Origin: Planctomycetota bacterium
GTDB taxonomy: Bacteria > Planctomycetota > UBA1135 > GCA-002686595
Reading direction: 5' to 3'
Length of the DNA: 60,238 nt
NCBI GenBank assembly: GCA_002686265.1
Contig: NZBA01000057.1
Coordinates: 1-60,238 of the forward strand
The stretch's first letter is position 1; each line of letters starts with the position of its first letter. The position numbers were made by a program, and so were the translations under genes. Shown here piece after piece: positions 35,643-44,399 of the stretch. The notes beneath the pieces are model-generated. The model did no database searches, was not told the origin of the DNA, and was given only the letters and a program-made list of their open reading frames with translations.

Positions 35643-36671
35643 CTATGCGCCCGCTGCCAGGCGCGCCTTCAGGCGCTCGATGACTTCGGCGGTGAAGGCG
35701 CGTGTTCCCAACTCGCCGCGAATGTCGCGCGTCTTCGAGCCTTCGGCCACCGCGGCCATCAACCCCTCGCGCAGGGCCCGGGAGGCATCGCGCTCGCCGA
35801 TGTGCCCGAGCATGTTGGCCATCGCCAGGAGGGCCGCGCAGGGATTGGCGATGTCCTCACCCGCGATGTCGGGGGCGCTGCCGCCGGCCGGATCGAACAT
35901 GGCCAGCTCGACTCGCCCGTCATCATCGAAGGCGTAGGAGGCGCTGTCGCCGATCCCAACCGAGCCGATCAACCCGCAGGCGGCGTCAGAGAGGAAGTCA
36001 CCGTACTCATTCGGCGTCACGATCACACCGTAGCGTGAGGGGTGCATGATCAAGCCGGCCAGCAGGGCGTCGAAGAGCTCACGCCGGTACTCGATGGAGG
36101 GGTAGTCCTCGGCCACCTGGTCGACGATCTCCTCGAAGAACCCGTCGGTCTCGCGCTGGATCGTCCACTTGCTCGTCGAGACCACACCCGTACCACGCAC
36201 CATCGCCTGCTTGAAGGCGAAGCGCGCCGCGTGCTTGCTCGGTCCGCGGGAGATCACGCGCAGGGAGACGGCCGTGTCCGGACCGATGCGCCGCCCCGCG
36301 TCGTCGTAGGTTCCGCCCGTCGCGACGCGCACGACGTCGATATCGAGGTGCTCGGTGAAATGCGTGTCGATGCCGGGGATCGAGCAGACCGGACGGTGGA
36401 TGACCGCGAAACGGCAGCGGTCGCGCAGAACCTTGTTCGGGCTCTCGCGTGTCGTGGCCGTGGGGTACTTGATGGCCACGCGGTGGCGTCGCATCAGCTC
36501 CTCGGCCCGGTCGTAGATCGTCGGGCCGACGCGCTCGCGTTCGGTGTCCGAGAGGTCCATTTCGACGAACTCCAGGCCGAGGGGGAGAACCTCGGCCACG
36601 GCGTGGACGCTCTCGGAGAGCTCAGCGGAGATGCCGTCTCCGAGGATCTCGACGATGGTGTGGTGCTTCAT
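35643..36671 (-). CDS. Isocitrate/isopropylmalate dehydrogenase family protein
   Basis: 342 aa beta-decarboxylating dehydrogenase. VEILGDGIS is the N-terminal GDGI motif. TRESPNKVLRDR holds the Ser/Asn/Arg substrate loop (TxxxSxNxxLR). KWTIQRETDGFF, EYRRELFDALLAGLIMHPSRYGVIVTPNEYGDFLSD (metal Asp residues) and GGSAPDIAGEDIANP complete the family. It would oxidise and decarboxylate a malate-type substrate with NAD(P)+. The loop differs from both LeuB and canonical Icd, so the substrate (isocitrate, homoisocitrate, tartrate-like) is open. Monocistronic, close to a divergent secreted-protein gene. Confidence 0.75.
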   Translation of the reverse strand: MKHHTIVEILGDGISAELSESVHAVAEVLPLGLEFVEMDLSDTERERVGPTIYDRAEELMRRHRVAIKYPTATTRESPNKVLRDRCRFAVIHRPVCSIPGIDTHFTEHLDIDVVRVATGGTYDDAGRRIGPDTAVSLRVISRGPSKHAARFAFKQAMVRGTGVVSTSKWTIQRETDGFFEEIVDQVAEDYPSIEYRRELFDALLAGLIMHPSRYGVIVTPNEYGDFLSDAACGLIGSVGIGDSASYAFDDDGRVELAMFDPAGGSAPDIAGEDIANPCAALLAMANMLGHIGERDASRALREGLMAAVAEGSKTRDIRGELGTRAFTAEVIERLKARLAAGA

Positions 36672-36802
36672 CCGGTCGACTTTCCGTGCCAGAATGTGAC
36701 CCGACAGGATAGCCCGCCATCACCTCCAGAGTACACATCCACGCGCTGTTCCTCGGGGCGCTCGCCTGCCCGGCAGCGGGCGCGGGCGGCGAGGAGCCGA
36801 CG

Positions 36803-38524
36803 GTGCGCGTGCAGCTGATCGACAACCCGCGCTTCGAGGAGCCGGCGCCGGCGGTCGAGACCGCCGGGGCGCCCCAGCCCATCCCCTGGTGGCGCACCGC
36901 CCGGGGCGTCGAGCAACTCGTCGAGCGCGACGGCGCCACCTGGCTGGGCACGGCGGGCTCCTTGGAGGCCGAGCAGCCCTTCGCGGCCTACGCACCCCTG
37001 GCCGAGAGCCTCGTCGTCCGCGGGCGAATGTCGGGGCGCGGACGGGTGGTGGTCACCGACGGCCGAGGAGCCGCCGTGCGCTTCGACCTCGACGGCACGG
37101 CGGCGCCGGACGGCGTGGAGGAATTCGCCTTCCGACCCGCCGACCTGGAGCCCTTCGCTTCCCTCGCGCCCTCGCCGCGCTTCCTGCTGACCCTCCAGGC
37201 GGATGCGGGTGCCGCGGCTTGGTGGACGGACGTGCGCGCGGAGGTCGAGCTTCCCTGTCCCGACGAGGCTGCCCTGCGCGAGGAGATCCTCTCCCACCTC
37301 GACTGGTACTTCGGCGAGTGGGCCGAACGCGCCCTCGACCGGGTCGGACCTCGCGAGACGGAGTTCGTCTGTCACTACTACGACGTGGTCAGCGGTACGC
37401 CGGCGGGCATCGGTGCGGGCGGGATGAGCTCGCTCTACTTGGTGCTCCTCGACGCTCTCGAGGCGCACGAGGACCCACTCTGGCGCCGGCGCCTCGAGAG
37501 CTTCATCGACGACTACCTCGAGCTCGCGATCCACCCCGAGACCGGCCTCCCGCGCGGCTGGAACGTCGCCGAGGACATCCCCGTGGACGAGCGTCCGCGG
37601 GAGGTTCACGTCGCCATGCGCTTCCTGCTCGACCTCGTCGAGCGCGGCCCCGAGGGCACTCGCGAGCGCGCCCTGCGGCACGCGCGCGCGATCGGAGAGC
37701 ACGTACTGGCTGTGGGCACGCTCCCCGACGGGAACATCGCTCCCGGCTACCGCCCGGGCAACGGTCGGCCCGCGACCGGCTACCCGCCCCTGCGGCGCCT
37801 CGACGTCCCCGCGCAGCTCGCCCGTCTCGGTGCGCTCACAGGTGACACGCGCTTCACGGCGGCGGCCCGCGAGGCGGTCGGGACCTTCGAGTTCACTCAC
37901 CTCTGGCACGGGAGCTGGGACGTCATCGATCCCGGCTTCGATGACGAGTTCGGCCACTACGGCGAGCGCGCCTTGGTGATGTGGAAGGCGCATCCCACCG
38001 ACGAGACCTTCCGGCGGATCCTGCAGAGCGGCTACCACCACTTCGCGCCGATGTGGCGCGATGCCTTGCGTCTGGGAGGCAACGTGGCCGCCGATCAGGT
38101 GCGGTGCTGGGACATCCTGGCGCGCATGGCGCGCCTGGACCCGACCGAGGCGCCGGCCGTCGCGGAGCTCCTGCACGCCGCGGTGCGCTCGCACTTCAAG
38201 GGCGAGCAGTACGGCAACGGCGCCTGGGGCGACGTGACGATCTTCGGCTTCGACCCGCGGGCGGATTTGCAGGTGGGGGATTTCACCGGCGTCCCTCAGA
38301 ACCTGTTGGCCGGGCTCGCGACCGCCTACGACGGAGCGCTGGGGATGCGGACGAGCGAGCTGCGTGCGATGTTCACGACCGTCTTGCGCAGCAGCGTCGC
38401 CGAGTACCGGCGTCCGTTCGGGTACCTCTCGACGCGCAGCGAGCACAGCGTCACGAACCCCGGCGGGGGCACCATGCGGTTCGCGCCCGGCTTGGTGGAG
38501 ATGCTCGTGAAGCTGGCCCCCTGA
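36803..38524 (+). CDS. Secreted alpha/alpha-barrel protein of unknown function
   Basis: 573 aa from the GTG at 36803, but coding sequence clearly begins further upstream. From 36719 the same frame reads (I/M)TSRVHIHALFLGALACPAAGAG, a perfect signal peptide, without any ATG, GTG or TTG after the TAG at 36710. The codon at 36719 is ATC. Either an unusual start or one wrong base removes the real start. The mature part has a beta-rich N-domain and then a helical toroid of about 350 residues (HLDWYFGEWAERAL, FIDDYLELAIHPETGLPRGWN, YHHFAPMWRDALRLGGNVAADQ), as in six-hairpin glycosidases or epimerases. It is periplasmic or secreted. No catalytic residues can be assigned. Confidence 0.6.
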   Translation: MRVQLIDNPRFEEPAPAVETAGAPQPIPWWRTARGVEQLVERDGATWLGTAGSLEAEQPFAAYAPLAESLVVRGRMSGRGRVVVTDGRGAAVRFDLDGTAAPDGVEEFAFRPADLEPFASLAPSPRFLLTLQADAGAAAWWTDVRAEVELPCPDEAALREEILSHLDWYFGEWAERALDRVGPRETEFVCHYYDVVSGTPAGIGAGGMSSLYLVLLDALEAHEDPLWRRRLESFIDDYLELAIHPETGLPRGWNVAEDIPVDERPREVHVAMRFLLDLVERGPEGTRERALRHARAIGEHVLAVGTLPDGNIAPGYRPGNGRPATGYPPLRRLDVPAQLARLGALTGDTRFTAAAREAVGTFEFTHLWHGSWDVIDPGFDDEFGHYGERALVMWKAHPTDETFRRILQSGYHHFAPMWRDALRLGGNVAADQVRCWDILARMARLDPTEAPAVAELLHAAVRSHFKGEQYGNGAWGDVTIFGFDPRADLQVGDFTGVPQNLLAGLATAYDGALGMRTSELRAMFTTVLRSSVAEYRRPFGYLSTRSEHSVTNPGGGTMRFAPGLVEMLVKLAP

Positions 38525-38543
38525 AGGGGGGAGTGCGGGCGCG

Positions 38544-40691
38544 TCAGCGCACCTCGATCACGGACAGGTCGTTGCTGAAGGCGTTGGCGACCAGCAGCCG
38601 CATGCGTCCGTCGCCGGATAGGTCGGCGAAGAGCAGGGCGAGCGGGCCAGTGCCGACCCCGAGATCGGCACCGCGCTCGAAGAGCGGCAAGGCGCTCGCG
38701 TCGGGGAGCCACAGGTTCACGTGGTGGCTGTTCTGGGCGCTGACCACGATCTCGGCTCGCCCGTCGCCGGTGATGTCGCGGGCGGCGATCCCGAACGGGC
38801 GCTGGCCGCTATCGAAGGTCGGTAGCTCCTTCCACGTGCCGCCCTCGCGCTGCAGGAAGACCTCCACCATGCCGACGGACCGCCCGGGCCGCATGCGCCC
38901 GAGATGGACCAGGTCATCGAGCCCATCGCCGTCGAAGTCGGCGGAGCACAGGGCGATCGGCAGGGTCCAGGTGCGCGGTCCCTCGCCGGCGGTCAGACGA
39001 CCGCCGCTGGCCGTCCGCTGTGCTTCGACCAGGGCCATTCCCGCGTGTCCTTGCTCGGTACCCATGGCGACAGCGAGCCGCTCGCGCCCCTGGACCGTCA
39101 AGAGCGCCAGGGTGCGCGGCGTGGCGGGGAGCGCGATCAAATCGAGACGCTGCGCGCGGAGGCTCTCTCCGGTGGCGCCGACGGCGAACCAGGCGAGGCG
39201 CCCGGCCTCTCGGTCGGCGATGAAGACCTCCACGCCGTCGGCCGTCGCACGGCAGAGGGCGCTCTCGGCCTCGCGCACGCCCTCGAGCGCCGCCGGGCCG
39301 ACGAGGACGGGCAGGCCGCGCGAGCCGTCGCCGAGTGCCGCGCGCAGGCGCACGCCGCTCGCGTCGCGGGAAGTCCACAGGACGTCGGGATGGCCGTCGG
39401 CGTTCAGGTCTTGGAAGGCGACATGGTCGGCCCCCTCGCCGGCGGGCAGGCTGATTCCCGGGCGCAGGTTGCCGTCGATGTTGGGGAGGAGGGAGAGGGT
39501 TCCGTCCAGGGAGTTGAGCACCGCGGCCTCGACGCGGCCGTCGCCGTCGAGGTCGCCGCAGGCGAGCGAGTGCGGCGCGCGTCCGGTCGGGATGCGCTGC
39601 GCCTGGAGTAATCCGTAGGGCGCGTTGCCGAACAACACGCTCACGCGGCGCGCGTCGGTGTTGGCGAAGATCACCTCGGGCCGGCCGTCGCCGTTGAGGT
39701 CGCCGATGGCGAGGTCGCGGGGGTCCTGACCCGCGTATTCCACCGCGCTCAGGCTGTCAGCGCGGCCGGGGCCCGCGAGCAGCTGATAGGTGAGGTCACC
39801 AAACTGCAGGAGGACGAGCTCCTCGCGGCCGTCGCCGGTCATGTCGGCCGTTCGCATGCGCAGGGGGACCTGGCCGACCTCCACTACTCGCGGCTCGCCT
39901 CCGTCGCGGTCGAGGATCCACAGCCAGCGGTCGCCGCCGGCGACGAGCAGCTCCGGCGTGCCGTCGGCCTCCACGTCGAGCTCGGTGATGGCGCGCGGCA
40001 GGCCGCCGAGGTCGTGGGATTGAGCGGGCTCGAGCGCCTGCGCGTCGCCGCCGGGGGGGCGCTGGAACAGGCGCACGCGGCGCGAGCCCTGGTAGCCGAC
40101 GGCGATGCCCGTCCCGTCGTTCAGGACGTGCAGGCAGGTCGCGAGCTCCTCGCCGGTCTCGATGACCGTCGGGGGGCGCTCGCCATCCCAGATGACGAGT
40201 TGGCCGGCGCTGTCGATCACGGCGACCTCGAAGCGGCCGTCGGCGTCTAGGTCGCCGGCGGCGATGGCGCGCGGGCGGGCGGCGAGGGGGAGCTCGCTGC
40301 GGGAGACCGCTCGGCCAGGATCGATGCGCAGCACCTCGAGGGTATCGTCGGCGCGCGACGCGACCGCCACCCGCGCGCCGCCGGGGCCGGGTAGGGCGAC
40401 CGGGCCGAGGGGCCATGCGCCGACAGGGATTTCGACCGGCTCGGGGGCGAGGTCCCAGCCCTTGGGCGGGAGCGGCCAGAGGAGCAGGGCGCCGGGCAGG
40501 CGCACGGTCGCCAGGAGCTCGTCGCGGCCGTCGCCGTCGAGGTCGCAGGCGAGACAGCCCTCCGGCGTGCCGTTCACCTCGAGCTCCAGGCGGGCCGCGA
40601 GGTGCGGTAGCGGGATGTCGTCCCCTCCGCTCGGTGCCGCCGCGACACACCAGGAGCCGAGGGTGAGAGCGAGGAGCGCGCCGCTGGTCAT
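38544..40691 (-). CDS. Secreted FG-GAP/VCBS repeat protein (beta-propeller)
   Basis: 715 aa. Signal peptide at the start (LLALTLGSWCVAAAPSGG), then at least ten FG-GAP/VCBS repeats with the calcium-loop core D-D-GD (for example DLDGDGRDELLATV, DLDADGRFEVAVID, DMTGDGREELVLL, DLNGDGRPEVIFAN, DLDGDGRVEAAVLN, DFDGDGLDDLVHLG, DLSGDGRMRLLVAN). The repeats should form one or two seven-bladed propellers. It has no ASPIC or thioredoxin domain, unlike the two large paralogous proteins in this window. Probably extracellular; ligand unknown. Convergent with the preceding gene with 19 bases between. Confidence 0.75.
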   Translation of the reverse strand: MTSGALLALTLGSWCVAAAPSGGDDIPLPHLAARLELEVNGTPEGCLACDLDGDGRDELLATVRLPGALLLWPLPPKGWDLAPEPVEIPVGAWPLGPVALPGPGGARVAVASRADDTLEVLRIDPGRAVSRSELPLAARPRAIAAGDLDADGRFEVAVIDSAGQLVIWDGERPPTVIETGEELATCLHVLNDGTGIAVGYQGSRRVRLFQRPPGGDAQALEPAQSHDLGGLPRAITELDVEADGTPELLVAGGDRWLWILDRDGGEPRVVEVGQVPLRMRTADMTGDGREELVLLQFGDLTYQLLAGPGRADSLSAVEYAGQDPRDLAIGDLNGDGRPEVIFANTDARRVSVLFGNAPYGLLQAQRIPTGRAPHSLACGDLDGDGRVEAAVLNSLDGTLSLLPNIDGNLRPGISLPAGEGADHVAFQDLNADGHPDVLWTSRDASGVRLRAALGDGSRGLPVLVGPAALEGVREAESALCRATADGVEVFIADREAGRLAWFAVGATGESLRAQRLDLIALPATPRTLALLTVQGRERLAVAMGTEQGHAGMALVEAQRTASGGRLTAGEGPRTWTLPIALCSADFDGDGLDDLVHLGRMRPGRSVGMVEVFLQREGGTWKELPTFDSGQRPFGIAARDITGDGRAEIVVSAQNSHHVNLWLPDASALPLFERGADLGVGTGPLALLFADLSGDGRMRLLVANAFSNDLSVIEVR

Positions 40692-40792
40692 GGCGGCATT
40701 GTGGAAAGGAGAGAGTGGAGCGGCAACCTGCCTCGACTATCCTGCTAGTCGGTGTGTCGTGCGGCCCGGCGGGTACGCGGCCGCGACTTCCC

Positions 40793-42466
40793 ATGAATAA
40801 GCGGCAGGGGATCTTGGTGGCGGTGCTGCTCGCCCTTCTGGGCGGGCTGGCGGGGGTGGTGCTGTCGATCTCCGGAGGCGAGGGCATTCCGAGCGCGCCC
40901 CTGGCCCACACGGAGGAAACGACGGGCGTCGGCCACGCTCCCCTGGCGGAGCCCGTGGGGCGGGAGCTGCGAGCCGCTCCCCAGGCTTCCGAGACCGTGG
41001 TCGATCCGGGGGCGACGAGCGTGGTCTTCCCGCTCGAGGTCGAGCTGGAATTGGTGCGCGCCGCGGGCCTGCTCGATGCCGAGAACGCCCCCCCCCTCGG
41101 CAGCGGCGCGCGATCCGGTTTGCGCGGGCGCATCAGCGACGCGGCGGGACGCGGCGCGCCGTGTCGCGTGACGTTCCTCGCCGGCCCGAACGTCGGGCGC
41201 GTGCTCGAGACCGCGGTGGACGGGAAACTGGGGGCCAGCGACCTCTACCCGGGGCTCTCGATCATCGAGATCACCGGCGCCACGGTCCCCGGAGCGATGC
41301 GCGAGCTGCGCCTGCGAAACGGGAAGCAGGCCCTTCTGAACGTCGGCTTCGGCCGCCCTGCCGCGGTCTACGGTCAGGTGGTCGACTACGCCGGCGAGCC
41401 GATCGAGGCGGCCGATGTCACCATGGACGGCCGGCGCACCCAGAGTGGCGAGCGCGGGTTCTTCCACTTCCCGCAGATGGCGGCGGGGCAGGTGCTCGTC
41501 TTCGTGGACAAGCCGGGCTACGCGGCCTACCGCGAGAGCTACAACATCACTGCCGGGCGGACGATCCCTCGCGGTCGCCTGCGGTATGTGCTCGAGCGCG
41601 GCGTGGACTTGAAGGTCACGATCCCCGAGCGCGTCGGCGCGACCCAGTCCGCGCAGTTGCACTTGATGCCCTTGTTCGGTGGTCAGAGCGCGGGCCAGCG
41701 CCAGCGCCGGTTCCCCTGGTACACCCTCAGCCCGGTGTCGATCTTCCCGGGCAACACGGTGACGATCGAGGACCTGCCTCCCGACCGTTTCCAGGCCTTG
41801 CTCTTTCACGCCGGCGCGCGCGCGGTGCCGGTGAAGAAGGAGGTCAACCTCTCTTCGGGGAAGGCCCTGCACCTCGTCTGGCACCTCGAGCCTGCCTCCT
41901 CGGTGCGCGGCGTCGTGCAGCGCGGCGGGCGTCCGGTGGGCGGTGTGCTGGTGACGCTCGAGGCGCCCGACCGCGCCAAGGGGACCCAGCGGCTGTTGAA
42001 GATGCCGCCGGGGGTTCACGAGACCCACGTCTTCCCCAATCTCGGCGTGCAGTCGGCCCGGACGGGTTCGGACGGTCGCTTCGAGCTCTCGGTGGACGCT
42101 ACGTTTTCGGCGGTGCACTACTTGACCGCGCAAGGTCCACGCGGCGGCTGGGCGGGGAGCGTCGTGCGGCCGGGGGACGGGGAGATCGTGCTCGAGCTCG
42201 AGGATCCGACGGTCGAGCTCGCGAGCTTCGAAATCGCGACCCAGGCACGCCACCAGGCCCTGCCGGTCGAGGTGTGGGTCAACGGCGAGCCGCGCGATCT
42301 GCCCTTGCTCCCGCCCGCGTCTTCCCTGCTGATCGGGGACCTCCAGCCCGGCATCTGGAAGGTCAGTTCTCGCTGGCGGGACGAGGTGCTCTGGGCCGAG
42401 CGCGAGATCGAGATCAGCGGCGAGGTCGAGTGGGAGTTGATCTTGCCGCCCGGTGCGATCGACTGA
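40793..42466 (+). CDS. Membrane-anchored carboxypeptidase-regulatory-like domain protein
   Basis: 557 aa. The ATG at 40793 begins MNKRQGILVAVLLALLGGLAGVVL, a single N-terminal anchor; an upstream in-frame start is less likely. The periplasmic part has at least three carboxypeptidase-regulatory-like beta-sandwich repeats: SGLRGRISDAAGRGAPCRVTF, AAVYGQVVDYAGEPIEAADVTM and SVRGVVQRGGRPVGGVLVTL. Such domains are common in planctomycete envelope proteins and carry no catalytic site. Role unknown, perhaps surface scaffold or binding. Confidence 0.65.
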   Translation: MNKRQGILVAVLLALLGGLAGVVLSISGGEGIPSAPLAHTEETTGVGHAPLAEPVGRELRAAPQASETVVDPGATSVVFPLEVELELVRAAGLLDAENAPPLGSGARSGLRGRISDAAGRGAPCRVTFLAGPNVGRVLETAVDGKLGASDLYPGLSIIEITGATVPGAMRELRLRNGKQALLNVGFGRPAAVYGQVVDYAGEPIEAADVTMDGRRTQSGERGFFHFPQMAAGQVLVFVDKPGYAAYRESYNITAGRTIPRGRLRYVLERGVDLKVTIPERVGATQSAQLHLMPLFGGQSAGQRQRRFPWYTLSPVSIFPGNTVTIEDLPPDRFQALLFHAGARAVPVKKEVNLSSGKALHLVWHLEPASSVRGVVQRGGRPVGGVLVTLEAPDRAKGTQRLLKMPPGVHETHVFPNLGVQSARTGSDGRFELSVDATFSAVHYLTAQGPRGGWAGSVVRPGDGEIVLELEDPTVELASFEIATQARHQALPVEVWVNGEPRDLPLLPPASSLLIGDLQPGIWKVSSRWRDEVLWAEREIEISGEVEWELILPPGAID

Positions 42467-42589
42467 CGGGGGGTCGGTCGTTGGGACCGGGGAGCGCGCT
42501 CTCCGTGCTCTGGCCTTCAGGGTCGGATTACCCTTCAATCCTGGCACGAGAGCGGGCGGAGGATGCTCCGTTGCCCGTGGGGGACAGCG

Positions 42590-43012
42590 ATGAAGCGAAA
42601 CTGGATCATCCTCGGCGCAGTCTCGGGCGCGATCGCCGTGGTGCTGGGTGCCTTCGGTGCGCACGGGTTGAGAACGACGCTGGATGACACTGGGCTCGAG
42701 GTCTGGCGCACGGCAGTTCGCTACCAGATGTTCCACGCTGTCGCCTTGTTGGTGGTCGGCGTCTTGGAGCGCGCGGGAGCGAGTGCCCCTCGCCCCCGCG
42801 CGCTCGCCTTGGCGGGCTGGGCCTTGTCGGTGGGGACGGTCCTGTTCAGCGGCTCGCTCTACTGTCTTGCTCTCGGCGGCCCGTCGCTCCTGGGTCCCCT
42901 CACCCCCCTGGGCGGGGCGGCCTTCGTCCTGGGCTGGGGCGCGCTTGCGCTGGCGGGGCGCGGTGAACGGTCGGGATGGCGGGGAGGGGGCGGCCCCGCG
43001 CCCCCTCGGTGA
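42590..43012 (+). CDS. DUF423 family small membrane protein
   Basis: 140 aa from ATG 42590 (MKRNWIILGAVSGAIAVVLG); an earlier in-frame ATG at 42563 would add 9 residues. The N-terminal GAVSGAIAVVLGAFGAHGL and the following WRTAVRYQMFHAVALLVVG are the signature blocks of the DUF423/YgdD family. Four hydrophobic segments are visible. Inner-membrane protein with no assigned biochemical function. A Gly/Pro-rich end is not conserved. Confidence 0.85.
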   Translation: MKRNWIILGAVSGAIAVVLGAFGAHGLRTTLDDTGLEVWRTAVRYQMFHAVALLVVGVLERAGASAPRPRALALAGWALSVGTVLFSGSLYCLALGGPSLLGPLTPLGGAAFVLGWGALALAGRGERSGWRGGGGPAPPR

Positions 43013-43126
43013 GTGCGCCCGGCCGTGTTCGCCGACCTCGGCCGCCGTTCCGCGCCGGAGCGGCTAGAATGGCGGCGGGTCGTCCGCTCGGTGGCGGCCG
43101 CCGTGGTCCCCGACGGGGTCGTTTCC

Positions 43127-43645
43127 ATGGGAGACTTCAAGTCCTTCGAGCGGCGCGTGTTCCGTGTCGGCCTGCTCTGCCTGCTGTCGGCCTCGTCGCG
43201 GGTCGCGCCGGGGCAGGACTGCAATGGGAACGGCATTCCCGACCACGAGGAGTTGGACGGTGCGGAGTTGCTCTTCGAGGACCACGACGGAGCGATCTTG
43301 CCGCCTGGCGTTACGGTGCTCATGACGGGCTTGTGGCACACGGAGCTCGCCTGCCGCCCTGCTGGCCCGTGTGGCGCGAGCCAATTCGCGTACTTCGGAC
43401 AGGCCACCGCCTGCGATTACGACGCGGGATGGGTGTACGGGAACTACGAGTTGCGGGGCGTGGCCTTGCCGGCTCAGCACGAGGTCACGCTCTCGTTCTG
43501 TTCCTTCTACGAGGGTGAGGGCGGCGCCACGGGCGCGGACTACGACCTCGCCTTCGTCTTCGTCCGCCCCCAGGGCTCGAGCGTGCTCGAGCTGGTGGAC
43601 AACGTCTCGGGCACGGCGCCCCAGGCGGAGTGGGAATCGCGCTAG
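43127..43645 (+). pseudogene. Secreted calcium-repeat protein, N-terminal part, ended by an in-frame TAG
   Basis: 172 residues to a TAG at 43643-43645. The ATG at 43127 starts a signal peptide (FRVGLLCLLSASSRVAPGQ), followed by DCNGNGIPDHEELDG, a thrombospondin-type-3-like calcium motif frequent in planctomycete secreted proteins, then a jelly-roll-like domain. The frame continues past the TAG (SR-stop-VALSAYAGQDVDLVFYF), a smooth domain continuation, so the TAG is a nonsense mutation or base error. The rest of the gene is 43646-44281. Confidence 0.6.
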
Positions 43646-44281
43646 GTCGCTCTGTCTGCGTACGCGGGTCAGGACGTCGATTTGGTCTTCTACTTCAATG
43701 CCGGAGATGACTTCGCGAACGGGACCTTCGGTTGGGGCGTCGACGATGTCGCCGTGCACACTTTCCCCCTGGGCGCCGACCCTGACTGTGACGGGGATGA
43801 TGAACTGGATGAGTGCGAGATCGCCGGCGATCCGTCGTTGGATTGGAACGGCAACGGCGTCCTCGACGTTTGTGAGTGCCTGGCCGAGACTTCCTGCATC
43901 GGCGAGCCCAATAGCGTGGGTAACGGCGGTCGACTGGGCGCCGTGGGCCTTCCCAGCCTCTCGTCAAACACCTTCCATTTGTTGGCCGACGACATCGTGC
44001 CCGGCGAGTTCGCCCTGTTCTTCTACGGCTTCGCGCCCCTGTCCCCGACGCCGTTCGGCGAGGGCCTCTTGTGCGTCGAGGCCCCATTCGAGCGCCTGAA
44101 CCCGGCCTTGCCGATCGATCCGGCGGGCCAAGTCTCGCGCTGGGTGGACTTCACTCAGCCGCCTACCGACACCTTCGCCGCGGGTGACGTGATCTTCTTC
44201 CAGTGCTGGTACCGCGACCCCTGCACCGGCTGCACGGGGTTCAACCTCACCCACGCCATGCGGGTGGTGCTCTGCCTCTGA
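43646..44281 (+). pseudogene. C-terminal part of the interrupted secreted calcium-repeat protein
   Basis: Same frame as the upstream part. It holds the end of the jelly-roll domain (LVFYFNAGDDFANGTFGWGV), two more calcium motifs (DPDCDGDDELDECE, DWNGNGVLDVCE) and a C-terminal domain (FYGFAPLSPTPFGEGLLCV). That last domain matches the C-terminal half of the secreted protein at 55982-56995 (FWGLAPANTPFGGGTLCV). A TTG at 43682 is the first possible start inside the fragment, but no signal peptide or ribosome site supports independent translation. Confidence 0.6.
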
Positions 44282-44359
44282 CGCGGTCGGCCCCGGTAAC
44301 GGTGAACAGGACCGCTCCACTTGGTTCTTGGGGCGAGGCGGCGACGACGTGCGACACCG

Positions 44360-44388
44360 TTCGACCCCACCGCAGGACGCCGTATAGT
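44360..44388 (+). promoter_or_regulatory. Candidate sigma-70 promoter for hutHU
   Basis: TTCGAC (44360-44365), 17 bases, TATAGT (44383-44388). The hutH ATG lies at 44400, so transcription would start within a few bases of the start codon and the message would be nearly leaderless; no ribosome site precedes hutH. Same geometry as the candidate promoter at 3980-4008. Confidence 0.45.
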
Positions 44389-44399
44389 GTCGGCCAACC

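Noticed and set aside
34730..43645. UAG as pyrrolysine in the two TAG-interrupted genes
   Set aside because: Both positions look like Glu in their families, TAG is a normal stop in other genes here, and no pyl gene is present in the window.
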